Source: Bacillus sp. ISL-7
GTDB lineage: Bacteria > Bacillota > Bacilli > Bacillales_B > DSM-18226
NCBI RefSeq assembly: GCF_018613065.1
Contig: NZ_JAGGQW010000040.1
Location: 62,001 to 126,000, forward strand
Length of the DNA: 64,000 nucleotides
Direction: 5' to 3'
Shown: piece by piece, positions 53,608 to 64,000 of the stretch
How positions within the stretch are numbered: position 1 is the first letter of the stretch
Layout: each line of letters begins with the position of its first letter
Position numbers and translations under genes: made by a program
Notes under the pieces: generated by a model
Database searches by the model: none
Seen by the model: the letters and a program-made list of their open reading frames with translations, nothing else
What the model was told of the DNA's origin: nothing

Positions 53608-55275
53608 TTACACTTCCATAATGATTGGTAAAATCATTGGTCTGCGCTTTGTTTTTTCGTATAGGAAAGGCGCTAATGTATCTGTAATTTCATTTTTAAT
53701 TTCAGACCATTGGCTTGTCTTTCTTTCCATCACTTTATTTAAATGCTTGGTGATTAGATTTTGAGCATCGTTAATTAAATCACCGGATTCTCTCATATAA
53801 ACAAATCCTCGAGAAATTAGGTCAGGTCCTGAAGCAATTTTAAATTCCTTCATATTAATACTTACGACCACAACAACTAATCCTTCCTCAGAAAGAATTC
53901 TACGGTCACGTAAGACAATATTTCCAATATCGCCCACACCACTGCCGTCGATATAAACAGAACCTGATGGAATCTTTCCAGCAACCTGAGCAGTATCCTC
54001 AGAAAGAGCTAACACTTCACCATTGTCCATAATAAAACAATTTTCTTCTTGTACTCCGCAATCAACCGCGATCTTAGCGTGCATTCTTTGCATTCGATAT
54101 TCACCGTGGATTGGCATAAAGAACTTTGGTCTAATTAAACGCAGCATTAGTTTTTGTTCTTCCTGTCCACCATGACCAGAAGTATGGATATTACTTAGTT
54201 TACCGTGAATAACTTCCGCGCCGGCTCTATAGAGCATATTAATCGTTCGACTCACACTAATTGTGTTCCCTGGAATAGGTGAAGATGAAAATACCACTGT
54301 GTCACCAGGAATGATTTGAATTTGTCTGTGTGTCCCATTAGCAATTCTTGAAAGAGCAGCCATAGCTTCGCCCTGACTTCCGGTACAAAGGATCGTAACT
54401 TTATCAGCAGGAAGACGGTTTATTTGATTCGCTTCAATAAAAGTCTCTTTAGGTGCATTAATATACCCTAATTCAAGTCCGATATTGATAGCTGCTTCCA
54501 TGCTTCGGCCAAAAACCGCTACTTTTCTTCCGTATTCTACTGCTGCCTCTACCACTTGCTGCAATCTATGGATATTAGATGCAAAGGTAGCAAAAATAAT
54601 ACGTCCGTCCACTTTACGGAAAATATCATTGATGCTGTCGCCTACCCGACGTTCTGACATGGTGAATTCAGGTATTTCACTATTTGTACTATCTGATAGT
54701 AAACATAAAACGCCTTCTTTACCTATTTCAGCCATTTTGGTTAGATTGGCAGGTTCACCTACAGGGGTAAAATCAAATTTAAAATCTCCAGTATGGACAA
54801 TTTGACCGGGCGGAGTTTTAACTACAATCCCATAAGAATCAGGAATACTGTGGGTGGTGCGGAAAAAAGTAACCGATGTTTTGCGGAATTTGATGATATC
54901 GTCTTCTTTGATGTCTATCAACTTAGCATTTCTTAATAAGCCGTGTTCCTCTAGTTTATTTTTAATTAATCCAAGAGCGAGTTTCCCACCATAAATTGGA
55001 ACATTAATCTCGCGTAATAAATAGGGAATACCGCCAATGTGATCTTCATGTCCGTGTGTAACAAATAATCCTTTTATTTTATCTTGATTCTTAACCAAAT
55101 AGGTATAATCAGGAATTACGTAATCAATACCTAATAGCTCATCCTCAGGAAATTTTATTCCGGCATCAATTAATATTATTTCATCCTGAAACTGAACCGC
55201 ATACGTGTTTTTGCCAATTTCGCCTAAACCACCCAGGGCAAAAACCGCAGTTTGATCATTCTTAACAAATTTCAT
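53608..55275 (-). CDS. rnjA: Ribonuclease J1
   Basis: 555 residues. Metallo-beta-lactamase core with HGHEDHIGG (74-82), beta-CASP domain ([29 protein letters not shown]) and C-terminal [18 protein letters not shown]. It is the 5'-3' exonuclease and endonuclease at the centre of mRNA decay and 16S rRNA maturation. It follows rpoY by 6 bp in the same operon, as in other Bacilli. Confidence 0.97.
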   Translation of the reverse strand: MKFVKNDQTAVFALGGLGEIGKNTYAVQFQDEIILIDAGIKFPEDELLGIDYVIPDYTYLVKNQDKIKGLFVTHGHEDHIGGIPYLLREINVPIYGGKLALGLIKNKLEEHGLLRNAKLIDIKEDDIIKFRKTSVTFFRTTHSIPDSYGIVVKTPPGQIVHTGDFKFDFTPVGEPANLTKMAEIGKEGVLCLLSDSTNSEIPEFTMSERRVGDSINDIFRKVDGRIIFATFASNIHRLQQVVEAAVEYGRKVAVFGRSMEAAINIGLELGYINAPKETFIEANQINRLPADKVTILCTGSQGEAMAALSRIANGTHRQIQIIPGDTVVFSSSPIPGNTISVSRTINMLYRAGAEVIHGKLSNIHTSGHGGQEEQKLMLRLIRPKFFMPIHGEYRMQRMHAKIAVDCGVQEENCFIMDNGEVLALSEDTAQVAGKIPSGSVYIDGSGVGDIGNIVLRDRRILSEEGLVVVVVSINMKEFKIASGPDLISRGFVYMRESGDLINDAQNLITKHLNKVMERKTSQWSEIKNEITDTLAPFLYEKTKRRPMILPIIMEV

Positions 55276-55281
55276 AAATTA

Positions 55282-55491
55282 TCATTTCTCCAATACTTTA
55301 TAGTCTTCATTTTGAAGTTCATATTTTAAATGAGCTCCCTTTACTTCTTGAACAAATTCAACATTAAACCCACGGTCGGCAATTTTTGAGCGGACATCTC
55401 TTACCGATTCTCCTTCAATAAATAGGGTTTTTGTATTCTCTCTGACTGGTACTTCTTTGATGTTTTCCTGATAATATACTTTAAATATCAT
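55282..55491 (-). CDS. rpoY: RNA polymerase epsilon subunit
   Basis: 69 residues, start ATG 55491. MIFKVYYQENIKEVPVRENTK-type opening and RDVRSKIADRGFNVEF are the signature of the epsilon subunit (YkzG). It binds core RNA polymerase in Firmicutes and resembles the phage T7 Gp2 fold. It is the first gene of the rpoY-rnjA operon. Confidence 0.95.
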   Translation of the reverse strand: MIFKVYYQENIKEVPVRENTKTLFIEGESVRDVRSKIADRGFNVEFVQEVKGAHLKYELQNEDYKVLEK

Positions 55492-55672
55492 TACAATTTC
55501 GCTCCTAACTGAATCATAACTTTTTCTATTATATAAAACATTTTCATCTTTTTCATTTATTTTCTTTGGAAACCGTTAGACTTATATGAAAAGTATGTAA
55601 AAAAGAATCGTTGTTTTTACAATTTACAATAACGAAGGAGCCCCTCGCAAGTTTGAAGGGCCCTAAAAAAAT

Positions 55673-55744
55673 TTAGGCAATGGATTTCTTTCGCAGTAAT
55701 TCTTTCCACTGTTTTAAAAGCTTCTTCCTTAGCTTCTTTAACAT
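55673..55744 (-). CDS. Candidate very small basic amphipathic peptide
   Basis: 23 residues from ATG 55744 with AAGGAG 10 bp upstream on the minus strand. It starts MLKKLRKKLLKQWKELLRK: lysine and leucine alternate with the period of an amphipathic helix. A TTACTT / TATAAA promoter-like pair (18 bp apart) lies near 55765-55800. It is in the 520-bp gap between rpoY and ykrA, which otherwise holds nothing. Possible membrane-active or regulatory peptide; unproven. Confidence 0.35.
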   Translation of the reverse strand: MLKKLRKKLLKQWKELLRKKSIA

Positions 55745-56014
55745 AGTGGATCATCTCCTTACCTCTTATTTTATACAATCCTTGTCCAATGTAAAGTAAG
55801 CGATGGCAGATTATTGAAGTTTTTTTAAAATAAGAGTATTTTTACTATATTATATGATGAAATTGCTGATTCAATCATGGTTAAACATGGAATTACATTG
55901 ACAAATTATAAATTGACTTTTTTTAATATAAAGTTTAGTGTTTTAAAGAATAAAGAACTGTGGGGAGTACATTTTCACAGTTTAGAGGATTCGATAAAAA
56001 GGAGTACATATTAA

Positions 56015-56785
56015 ATGAAGAAAATTGTATTTTTTGACATAGACGGCACCTTGCTCGACCATGATAAAAACCTACCCGAAAGCACGATAAAAGCCATTAA
56101 TTTACTTAAGAAGAATGATGTATTTGTCGCAATTGCCACTGGCAGAGCTCCGTTTATGTTTGAAGGCCTGCGGAATGTACTTGGAATTGACTCCTATGTG
56201 AGCTTTAACGGTCAATTTGTGGTTTTTGAGAATGAAGTTATATATGAGAACCCTTTGAATGAAAATGAGCTTAATAAATTATTTAACCATACGAAGTCAA
56301 ACAATCATCCATTAGTGTTTATGAATGAAAAAACAATGAAGGCAAGTGTTAAGCATCATCCATTTGTTGAAAAAAGCATGGGAAGCCTAAATTTCCCACA
56401 TCCTGAAGAGGATGATTCTTTTTATGTCAATCGAAAAATGTATCAAAGCCTCCTTTTTTGTGAAAATAAAGATGAAAGTTTATATTTCTCTGACTATCCC
56501 CAATTTGATTTTATCAGATGGCATCCATATTCTGTCGATGTTTTACCAAAGGGTGGTTCAAAAGCAGAAGGAATAAAAAAAATGATCGAACGTTTGGGGT
56601 TTGAGTTGAAGGATGTATATGCATTCGGAGATGGTTTAAATGATTTAGAAATGTTGAAGGCAGTTGGAACAGGCGTTGCCATGGGAAATGGTGTCCCTGA
56701 AGCCAGAGAACTTGCAGATCTTATTACAAGCGATGTTTCCGAAGATGGTATCTGGAATGGGCTAAAAGAATTACAGTTAATTTAA
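56015..56785 (+). CDS. ykrA: Cof-type HAD-IIB phosphatase YkrA
   Basis: 256 residues, AAAAGGAG upstream. HAD motifs: FFDIDGTLLDHD (nucleophile Asp), VAIATGRAPFM, KGGSKAEGIKKMI and FGDGLNDLEML. A C2-type cap lies between motifs II and III. Family members dephosphorylate sugar phosphates or similar small metabolites. Position beside def matches B. subtilis ykrA. Confidence 0.92.
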   Translation: MKKIVFFDIDGTLLDHDKNLPESTIKAINLLKKNDVFVAIATGRAPFMFEGLRNVLGIDSYVSFNGQFVVFENEVIYENPLNENELNKLFNHTKSNNHPLVFMNEKTMKASVKHHPFVEKSMGSLNFPHPEEDDSFYVNRKMYQSLLFCENKDESLYFSDYPQFDFIRWHPYSVDVLPKGGSKAEGIKKMIERLGFELKDVYAFGDGLNDLEMLKAVGTGVAMGNGVPEARELADLITSDVSEDGIWNGLKELQLI

Positions 56786-56789
56786 ATTG

Positions 56790-56822
56790 AGAACCGACCC
56801 TAGGCAGGGGCCGGTTCTTTAT
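56790..56822. terminator. Terminator between convergent ykrA and def
   Basis: GAACCG-n-CCC pairs with GGGG-n-CGGTTC, then TTTATAC. Confidence 0.8.
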
Positions 56823-56859
56823 ACATCTGGAGCCCAAAATCAAGGCGCCTCCAGTTTGA

Positions 56860-57414
56860 TTACCTTTCGATGGCTATGGCTCCTTCGATTGGTTTTAACG
56901 GGTCTTCATGATTGATATAATCATAAAACATAACACCATTTAAATGATCGATTTCGTGTTGAAAGCAGATAGAAGGAAGTCCCTTTAAACGTAGTTTCAC
57001 TTCTTCACCGTTAAGGTTTGTTCCCTTTACAGTAATCCTAGCATATCTTTGAACGTATCCTGGAATGGCTCTATCTACTGAAAGGCAGCCTTCACCAGCT
57101 TGTAAATACGACTTTTCAACAGAATGGCTGATAATTTTGGGATTAAATAATGCGTAACTATAAAGAGTGCCTGTGTCATCTGTAAGATGCACAGCTATCA
57201 TCCGTTTTAGAACATTTATTTGCGGAGCAGCCAATCCAATTCCTGGGCGTAAACCAAATTGTACCGACTTTTCAGGATTTTGACTATTAATTACATATTC
57301 TAATAAGTTAAATAATATTTGTTTATCCTCTTCTGATGGCGGCATGGATACTTCTGCAGCCACTTTTCTAAGGGAAGGATGACCATCTCGAATGATATCT
57401 TCCATCGTAATCAT
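56860..57414 (-). CDS. def: Peptide deformylase
   Basis: 184 residues from ATG 57414 (AGGAGTG upstream). The frame stays open a further 34 codons, but family members start MITMEDI at this point. Motifs: GIGLAAPQIN (motif 1), EGCLSVDRAIPG (motif 2, metal Cys) and QHEIDHLNGVMFYD (motif 3, HExxH). The EGCLSVD form and length make it the type 2 enzyme of Bacilli (YkrB). It removes formyl from nascent chains. Confidence 0.96.
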   Translation of the reverse strand: MITMEDIIRDGHPSLRKVAAEVSMPPSEEDKQILFNLLEYVINSQNPEKSVQFGLRPGIGLAAPQINVLKRMIAVHLTDDTGTLYSYALFNPKIISHSVEKSYLQAGEGCLSVDRAIPGYVQRYARITVKGTNLNGEEVKLRLKGLPSICFQHEIDHLNGVMFYDYINHEDPLKPIEGAIAIER

Positions 57415-57596
57415 GATTCCACTCACTCCTGTGCTTAAACTAAAATTATTAATAATAAATAGTCTATCAGACAATTGATAAAAAGTTAATATTTGATTCA
57501 GGTAACTGATTTGCAACCTTTTTTATGGGATATTGTATTGTCAAACAAACCTGGTGTCGATATAGTAGGAATTGGAATAGGCAGGAGGTATATAAT

Positions 57597-58259
57597 GTGT
57601 CATTAAAAGAAAAGTATGGTTTTATTTTATGTTTATCCGTTTTGATTGTTATTTTTGCTGGGTGTACGAAAGAAAAGTCTCCAGTCGAAAAAATGTATGA
57701 TGTGTTAGAAAAAGTCGTTTCAGCCGAAAAAGAATTTGAGGAACAACAGAATCCCCTTGTTACACTTGAAAAAAAAGAAAAAGAAATTTATGACCAGATT
57801 ATCAAACTTGGCATGAAAGAATATGCTCAAATCGTAAAACTTTCAGATGAAGCAATATTATTAGCTGATGAAAGAAAAGCGCTGATGGACAAAGAAACCA
57901 ACAGCATTAAAGAATCCCAGAAAGAATTCATAAAGGCTAGGGATATTAAGGATAAATTAGAAGATCGCGATTTAACGAAATTAGCTAATGAACTATATGA
58001 GATAATGATGGAAAGATATAAAGCGCATGAAGCGTTATACCTAGAGTATAATGAAGCACTGAAAAATGATAAAGAATTGTACGAAATGTTTAAAAATAAA
58101 AATCTTCCACTTGAAGACCTTGAAGCACAGGTAAATAAGTTAAATGAAACGTATAAAAGAGTCTATAATGCCAATGAAAAATTTAATATGTTAACAGAAC
58201 AATACAATGATAAAAAGTTGTCATTTTATAAACAAGCAGGGCTTAAATCAAGCAAATAA
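57597..58259 (+). CDS. ykyA: YkyA-like coiled-coil lipoprotein
   Basis: 220 residues from GTG 57597 with AGGAGG 8 bp upstream. Signal peptide with lipobox VIFAGC (near 18-23). The mature part is almost wholly helical and charged (EKEFEEQQNPLVTLEKKEKE), forming a long coiled coil. It matches YkyA (YkyA family lipoprotein with DUF/YkyA domain). Role unknown; outer face of the membrane. The gene order def-ykyA-pdhA is conserved. Confidence 0.88.
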   Translation: MSLKEKYGFILCLSVLIVIFAGCTKEKSPVEKMYDVLEKVVSAEKEFEEQQNPLVTLEKKEKEIYDQIIKLGMKEYAQIVKLSDEAILLADERKALMDKETNSIKESQKEFIKARDIKDKLEDRDLTKLANELYEIMMERYKAHEALYLEYNEALKNDKELYEMFKNKNLPLEDLEAQVNKLNETYKRVYNANEKFNMLTEQYNDKKLSFYKQAGLKSSK

Positions 58260-58277
58260 ATATTATCTCATCAAAAT

Positions 58278-58302
58278 AATCGGCTGAATAGGCCGATTTT
58301 TT
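58278..58302 (+). terminator. Terminator of ykyA
   Basis: AATCGGC pairs with GCCGATT (7-nt loop), then TTTT. Confidence 0.82.
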
Positions 58303-58429
58303 GTATATTATAACAAATAAATCAAATGAGGTATTATATATAACAGATGTCAAAAAAAAGTAATACAGACGAAAAAATGTTTATAATATTAGCAATATGA
58401 ACGTGGTGAAAAATATTAAAATATAGTAT

Positions 58430-58458
58430 TTGACGTGTAAAAACTAATGATGTAAACT
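58430..58458 (+). promoter_or_regulatory. Sigma-A-like promoter of pdhABCD
   Basis: TTGACG (58430-58435), 17 bp, TAAACT (58453-58458). The start would be near 58465, leaving a 290-nt leader. A short interrupted stem near 58651-58667 followed by TCTTTTATTCTT could be an attenuator, but it is weak. Confidence 0.5.
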
Positions 58459-58758
58459 TAAAAAGTATTAATAAATTGTATCAATGATGTTACATAAAAT
58501 AGTGGTACAGAATAAGATGATGGTAAGGTGAAAGATATTTTGTTTTAACTTTTCGTTTATGTGAAAAACTATTTGAAAGTATTTTTCATGTACTATGCTT
58601 ACCAAAATCGAGTGTAATATCAAGAGTTTATCCAAATGATAAAGAAAAAAGGATGACATTGTCCATCTGTCTTTTATTCTTAAGTTTTTGGGTATTCTAA
58701 CTTAGTGGATAATAATTAAAAAAATTAAGTTTTGAATTGAAAGGAAGAGGTGACCTAA

Positions 58759-59874
<1,116 letters not shown>

Positions 59875-59877
59875 GCC

Positions 59878-60855
59878 ATGGCTCAAATGACAATGATTCA
59901 AGCAATTACAGATGCATTGCGTGTGGAATTAAGCAATGATCCGAATGTATTAGTATTCGGTGAAGACGTGGGTGTAAACGGTGGTGTTTTCCGTGCAACC
60001 GAAGGGTTGCAAAATGAATTTGGCGAAGATCGTGTTTTTGACACGCCACTTGCTGAATCAGGAATCGGCGGATTAGCGGTCGGTCTTAGTTTACAAGGCT
60101 TTCGCCCTGTTCCAGAAATTCAATTCTTCGGTTTCGTTTATGAAGTAATGGATTCAATTTCTGGTCAGGCAGCTCGTCTTCGTTATCGTACCGGAGGCAA
60201 ATTTAATGCTCCAGTAACATTTCGTTCGCCATTTGGAGGCGGCGTACATACACCTGATATGCACGCAGACAGTTTAGAAGGACTTATGGCGCAACAGCCT
60301 GGCTTAAAGGTTGTTATTCCATCAACTCCATATGATGCTAAAGGACTTCTCATTTCATCAATCCGTGATAATGACCCAGTTATTTTCCTTGAGCATATGA
60401 AGTTATACCGTTCGTTCCGTCAAGAAGTTCCAGAAGGTGAATATACAATTCCACTAGGAAAAGCCGAAGTAAAACGTGAAGGAACTGATATTACTATCGT
60501 TACTTATGGAGCAATGGTTCACGAGTCATTAAAAGCCGCAGAGGAACTAGAGAAAGAAGGTCATTCTGCAGAAGTTATTGACTTAAGAACAGTAAGTCCA
60601 ATCGATATTGAAACGATTATTGCTTCAGTTGAAAAAACAGGTCGTGCGATCGTTGTTCAAGAAGCTCAAAAACAAGCAGGAATTGCTGCAAACGTTGTTG
60701 CTGAAATTAACGACCGCGCAATCCTAAGCTTAGAAGCACCTGTATTGCGTGTGGCTGCACCTGATACCATTTTTGCATTCCCGCAAGCGGAAGCTGCATG
60801 GCTGCCGAATTATAAGGATGTAATTGAAACAGCTAAAAAAGTTTTAACATTTTAA
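59878..60855 (+). CDS. pdhB: Pyruvate dehydrogenase E1 beta subunit
   Basis: 325 residues, AAAGGAG upstream inside the end of pdhA. Transketolase-like pyrimidine domain ([20 protein letters not shown]) with the TPP-activating Glu, and C-terminal domain ([17 protein letters not shown]). It forms the E1 heterotetramer with PdhA. Confidence 0.97.
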   Translation: MAQMTMIQAITDALRVELSNDPNVLVFGEDVGVNGGVFRATEGLQNEFGEDRVFDTPLAESGIGGLAVGLSLQGFRPVPEIQFFGFVYEVMDSISGQAARLRYRTGGKFNAPVTFRSPFGGGVHTPDMHADSLEGLMAQQPGLKVVIPSTPYDAKGLLISSIRDNDPVIFLEHMKLYRSFRQEVPEGEYTIPLGKAEVKREGTDITIVTYGAMVHESLKAAEELEKEGHSAEVIDLRTVSPIDIETIIASVEKTGRAIVVQEAQKQAGIAANVVAEINDRAILSLEAPVLRVAAPDTIFAFPQAEAAWLPNYKDVIETAKKVLTF

Positions 60856-60933
60856 TTAAATACGTAATTGGCCGTTCTAATTACTATAATTTCGATGCTC
60901 AAAAATACATGTAATTTAGGAGGATGAATCCTA

Positions 60934-62265
60934 GTGTCATTTCAATTTAAAATGCCTGACATCGGTGAAGGTATTCATGAAGGCGAAATTGTTAAATGGT
61001 TTGTAAAGCCAGGCGACAAAGTTCAAGAAGATGATGTACTTTGCGAGATTCAAAATGATAAAGCAGTGGTAGAAATTCCGTCCCCAGTTGAAGGGTCAGT
61101 TCTTGAAGTACTAGTAGGAGAAGGAACTGTCGCTACAGTTGGACAGGTTTTAGTCACTTTTGATGCCCCAGGGTATGAAAACCTACAATTTAAAGGCGAT
61201 GAACATGCTGATGAACCGAAACAAGAAGAAAAAGCAGCAGTATCAACTCCTGCACCTGAGGTTAAACAAGATGCAGCACCACAACCAGCAGCAGTAGCAG
61301 TGGCACCACAAGCAGATGTTGATCCAAATCGTCGGATTATTGCTATGCCATCTGTTCGTAAATATGCCCGTGAAAAAGGCATTAGTATCAATTTAATAGC
61401 TGGAACAGGAAATAATGGACGGATACTGAAGGGTGATATTGATCTCTTTGTAAGCGGTGGAGCAGCACCTTCGCCACAAGCTGCGACAAATGTAGCTGTA
61501 GAGGTTGAAACAGCTAAAGTGGAGGCACCGCAAACAACAGCCGTAGCTATTCCACGAGGTGAATATCCAGAAACTCGCGAGAAAATGAGTGGGATCAGGA
61601 AGGCAATTGCCAAAGCAATGGTTAACTCCAAACACACTGCTCCTCACGTTACATTAATGGATGAAATCGATGTAACTAAACTTGTTACACACCGGAAGAA
61701 ATTCAAAGAAGTGGCAGCTGCTAAAGGCATTAAGCTTACCTTCTTACCATACATCGTTAAAGCATTAACAAGTGCATTACGTGAATTCCCAGCTTTAAAT
61801 ACTTCACTTGATGATGCTACTAGTGAAATCATTCATAAACATTATTATAATATTGGAATTGCAGCAGACACTGAAAAAGGATTGTTAGTTCCAGTAGTAA
61901 AAGATGCAGACCGTAAGTCAGTATTCTCAATTTCAAATGAAATTAATGAATTAGCTGTAAAAGCCCGTGACGGCAAACTTGCACCTAACGAAATGAATGG
62001 CGCATCTTGTACAATTTCAAACATCGGTTCAGCTGGCGGGCAATGGTTTACACCAGTTATTAACCATCCTGAAGTAGCAATTTTGGGCGTTGGCCGGATT
62101 GCAGAAAAACCAATCGTTAGAAACGGTGAAATTGTTGCTGCACCGGTTTTAGCACTTTCATTAAGTTTTGACCACCGCATGATTGACGGTGCAACAGCAC
62201 AAAATGCATTAAATCATATTAAACGTTTATTGAACGATCCAGAACTATTGTTAATGGAGGCGTAA
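60934..62265 (+). CDS. pdhC: Dihydrolipoamide acetyltransferase (E2)
   Basis: 443 residues, TTAGGAGGA upstream. One lipoyl domain with the lipoylated Lys43 ([13 protein letters not shown]), an Ala/Pro/Gln-rich swinging linker (85-125), the E1/E3-binding domain near 130-168 ([16 protein letters not shown]), a second linker and the catalytic core ending with [12 protein letters not shown] (His). It forms the 60-mer core of the Bacillus complex. 78 bp after pdhB. Confidence 0.97.
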   Translation: MSFQFKMPDIGEGIHEGEIVKWFVKPGDKVQEDDVLCEIQNDKAVVEIPSPVEGSVLEVLVGEGTVATVGQVLVTFDAPGYENLQFKGDEHADEPKQEEKAAVSTPAPEVKQDAAPQPAAVAVAPQADVDPNRRIIAMPSVRKYAREKGISINLIAGTGNNGRILKGDIDLFVSGGAAPSPQAATNVAVEVETAKVEAPQTTAVAIPRGEYPETREKMSGIRKAIAKAMVNSKHTAPHVTLMDEIDVTKLVTHRKKFKEVAAAKGIKLTFLPYIVKALTSALREFPALNTSLDDATSEIIHKHYYNIGIAADTEKGLLVPVVKDADRKSVFSISNEINELAVKARDGKLAPNEMNGASCTISNIGSAGGQWFTPVINHPEVAILGVGRIAEKPIVRNGEIVAAPVLALSLSFDHRMIDGATAQNALNHIKRLLNDPELLLMEA

Positions 62266-62269
62266 TAAA

Positions 62270-63685
62270 ATGGTCGTAGGAGATTTCCCAATTGAAACAG
62301 ATACTATAGTCATCGGAGCAGGCCCAGGGGGATATGTTGCAGCTATTCGTGCAGCGCAGTTGGGACAAAAAGTGACAATTGTTGAAAAAGAATATGTTGG
62401 CGGCGTTTGCTTAAATGTAGGATGTATCCCTTCTAAAGCATTAATTTCAGCAGGTCACCGCTATGAAACAGCGATGCATTCTGAAACCTTCGGGATTACT
62501 GCTGAAAATGTAAAAGTGGATTTCACAAAAGTTCAAGAGTTTAAATCAGGAATTGTAAATAAATTAACTGGCGGCGTTGAAGGATTATTAAAAGGAAACA
62601 AAGTAAACATTGCCCGTGGTGAAGCATATTTTGTCGATGGCAATACGCTGCGTGTAATGGATGAAAATTCAGCGCAAACTTATACCTTTAAAAATGCCAT
62701 TATTGCTACCGGATCCCGTCCTATTGAGTTACCCGCCTTTAAATATTCAAAACGTGTTTTGAATTCTACTGGGGCACTTAACTTAAATGAAATCCCTGAA
62801 AAAATCGTCGTTATCGGCGGAGGCGTAATCGGGATTGAGCTTGGCGGTGCATACGCAAACTTTGGCAGTCAGGTTACCATTTTAGAAGGTGCAGAAGAAA
62901 TATTAGGTCTTGGTGTTTTTGATAAGCAAATGGCTGCTCTCGTAAAACGAAGCATGAAGAAAAAAGGTGCAGAGTTCTTTACAAAGGCGTTTGCCAAGGG
63001 CGTTGAAGAAACTGAAAATGGTGTGGTAGTAACGTTCGAAACAAAAGGCGAAGAAAAGAAAATCGAAGCAGATTATGTTTTTGTAATGGTAGGACGACGT
63101 CCTAACACTGATGAAATGGGCTTAGAACAAGTTGGTGTTAAATTAACTGAACGCGGTCTAATTGAAATTGACAAGCAATGCCGCACAAATCTTAGCAATA
63201 TTTATGCTATAGGTGATGTTGTTGCTGGCCCTCAATTGGCACATAAAGCTTCATATGAAGCTAAAATTGCCGCAGAGGCAATTGCTGGTCACACCTCTGA
63301 AATTGATTACTTAGGTATTCCTGCTGTGGTCTTCTCTGATCCTGAATTAGCTTCAGTTGGATATACAGAAGCCCAAGCAAAAGAAGAAGGAATTGTTGTA
63401 AATGCGGCTAAATTCCCATTTGCAGCTAATGGTCGTGCATTATCACTCGACAGTGGTGATGGATTCATGAAATTAATTACTCGTAAAGAGGATGGACTTG
63501 TCATCGGAGCGCAGATTGCCGGCACAAATGCATCAGATATGATTGCAGAATTGGGACTTGCGATTGAAGCTGGAATGTCTGCTGAAGATCTTGCCATGAC
63601 TATTCATGCTCATCCTACACTTGGAGAAATCACAATGGAAGCGGCGGAAGTTGCCTTAGGAAGCCCAATCCATATTATGAAATAA
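62270..63685 (+). CDS. pdhD: Dihydrolipoamide dehydrogenase (E3)
   Basis: 471 residues, GGAGGCG upstream overlapping the end of pdhC. FAD motif [17 protein letters not shown], redox disulfide [19 protein letters not shown] motif [20 protein letters not shown] and catalytic His-Glu in [14 protein letters not shown]. It reoxidises the lipoyl group with NAD+. It may also serve other 2-oxoacid dehydrogenases. Confidence 0.97.
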   Translation: MVVGDFPIETDTIVIGAGPGGYVAAIRAAQLGQKVTIVEKEYVGGVCLNVGCIPSKALISAGHRYETAMHSETFGITAENVKVDFTKVQEFKSGIVNKLTGGVEGLLKGNKVNIARGEAYFVDGNTLRVMDENSAQTYTFKNAIIATGSRPIELPAFKYSKRVLNSTGALNLNEIPEKIVVIGGGVIGIELGGAYANFGSQVTILEGAEEILGLGVFDKQMAALVKRSMKKKGAEFFTKAFAKGVEETENGVVVTFETKGEEKKIEADYVFVMVGRRPNTDEMGLEQVGVKLTERGLIEIDKQCRTNLSNIYAIGDVVAGPQLAHKASYEAKIAAEAIAGHTSEIDYLGIPAVVFSDPELASVGYTEAQAKEEGIVVNAAKFPFAANGRALSLDSGDGFMKLITRKEDGLVIGAQIAGTNASDMIAELGLAIEAGMSAEDLAMTIHAHPTLGEITMEAAEVALGSPIHIMK

Positions 63686-63698
63686 TTCATAAATATAT

Positions 63699-63734
63699 AG
63701 TCCTTTTCGTTAACTAACGGAAAGGACTTTTACT
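63699..63734 (+). terminator. Terminator of the pdh operon
   Basis: AGTCCTTT-n-CGTT pairs with AACG-n-AAAGGACTTT, then TACTATTTTT. Confidence 0.88.
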
Positions 63735-63879
63735 ATTTTTACCGAATTGTATTTATACAAAGATAAAAGCAAAAAAATCCTTGTCAACTTAAAAATAAAA
63801 TATATCTCTCGCTTTTAGAACATATACTTAAGAACGAGCATTCTAAAAAGAAGTGAATGTATTAAGAGTGGTGATAAAT

Positions 63880-64000
63880 ATGAGGGTCTATATTGTTGTG
63901 ATACTGCAATTTATCATTTGGAGCGGATATACATTTATTGAATGGTTATCAAAGCATGACCAGCTAATTTATAAAGTCATTATGTTTTTTGTGTTCTTTT
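63880..64000 (+). CDS. Membrane protein, 5' part only
   Basis: ATG 63880 with a GTGGTG site starts MRVYIVVILQFIIWSGYTF, a hydrophobic helix, and later KVIMFFVFF before the window ends. At least one to two membrane segments are present. The family cannot be told from 40 residues. Confidence 0.55.
   Translation, partial: MRVYIVVILQFIIWSGYTFIEWLSKHDQLIYKVIMFFVFF

Noticed and set aside
58573..58587. cre site in the pdhA leader (TGAAA...TTTCA)
   Set aside because: It lacks the central CG of cre, so it is only a short AT-rich palindrome.
58303..58758. T-box or riboswitch before pdhA
   Set aside because: No T-box sequence or recognisable riboswitch core, and the only hairpin is weak.
61050..61637. 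Minus-strand frame of 195 codons in pdhC
   Set aside because: Antisense to the lipoyl and linker region; compositional artefact of the Ala/Pro-rich linker.

Overview
The window is chromosome of a low-GC Gram-positive endospore former of the Bacillaceae (Bacillus / Neobacillus-like). Evidence: AT-rich DNA, strong AGGAGG-type ribosome binding sites, sigma-A promoters, U-tailed hairpin terminators after most genes, and long synteny with the Bacillus subtilis 'ykv-ykw-yku-ykr-pdh' region (clpE/ykvI, ykvS, ptsHI, ykwC, patA, ykyB, ykuE, ykuI, ykuJ, ykuL, ccpC, dapH, dapL, ykuU, ykuV, ktrC, rnjA, rpoY, ykrA, def, ykyA, pdhABCD).

Positions 1 to about 22,640 are an accessory, defence-type island. 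From left to right it holds: the 3' part of an McrA-like HNH nuclease; a PUA-like/HNH nuclease followed by a PD-(D/E)XK-like protein; an OLD-type ATPase/TOPRIM nuclease divergent from a DUF4917 (SIR2-like) protein, with a possible 118-nt promoter-to-terminator unit between them; a frameshifted coiled-coil gene; a serine recombinase with res-like repeats upstream; a second PUA-like/HNH nuclease; an sce7726/sce7725-like pair with overlapping 3' ends; a GIY-YIG/DUF2075 helicase, a MazG-like pyrophosphohydrolase and a broken third gene; a frameshifted nuclease with five zinc-ribbon repeats; a protein kinase / PP2C / VWA triad with overlapping genes; a decayed PH-domain gene; and a tyrosine integrase. 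The integrase lies directly before fixX, and the bases between could be the 3' end of an interrupted fixC. No tRNA, rRNA, CRISPR array or transposase was seen.

From 22,648 the chromosome backbone is dense and ordered. 22.6-32.8 kb holds fixX, a short hemerythrin-like protein behind a possible Fnr site, a frameshifted MFS exporter next to its likely MarR regulator, an M3 peptidase, clpE with CtsR boxes, and ykvI. 33-41.3 kb holds ptsHI, redox enzymes, an SASP-like gene behind a possible sigma-G promoter, patA and ykyB. 41.5-53.6 kb holds ykuE, a C39-like lipoprotein, ykuI, ykuJ, the c-di-AMP receptor gene ykuL/darB, an MFS pump, ccpC, the acetylase-route lysine/DAP genes dapH and dapL (completed by patA), thiol redox genes ykuU and ykuV, and ktrC. 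53.6-64 kb holds rnjA-rpoY, ykrA, def, ykyA and the pyruvate dehydrogenase operon pdhABCD.

Several genes need a frameshift to be read as complete (6.15, 13.86, 14.74, 20.9-21.1 and 24.13 kb). Those in the island fit gene decay. The one at 24.13 kb lies in the backbone, so read-level checking would tell mutation from sequencing error.
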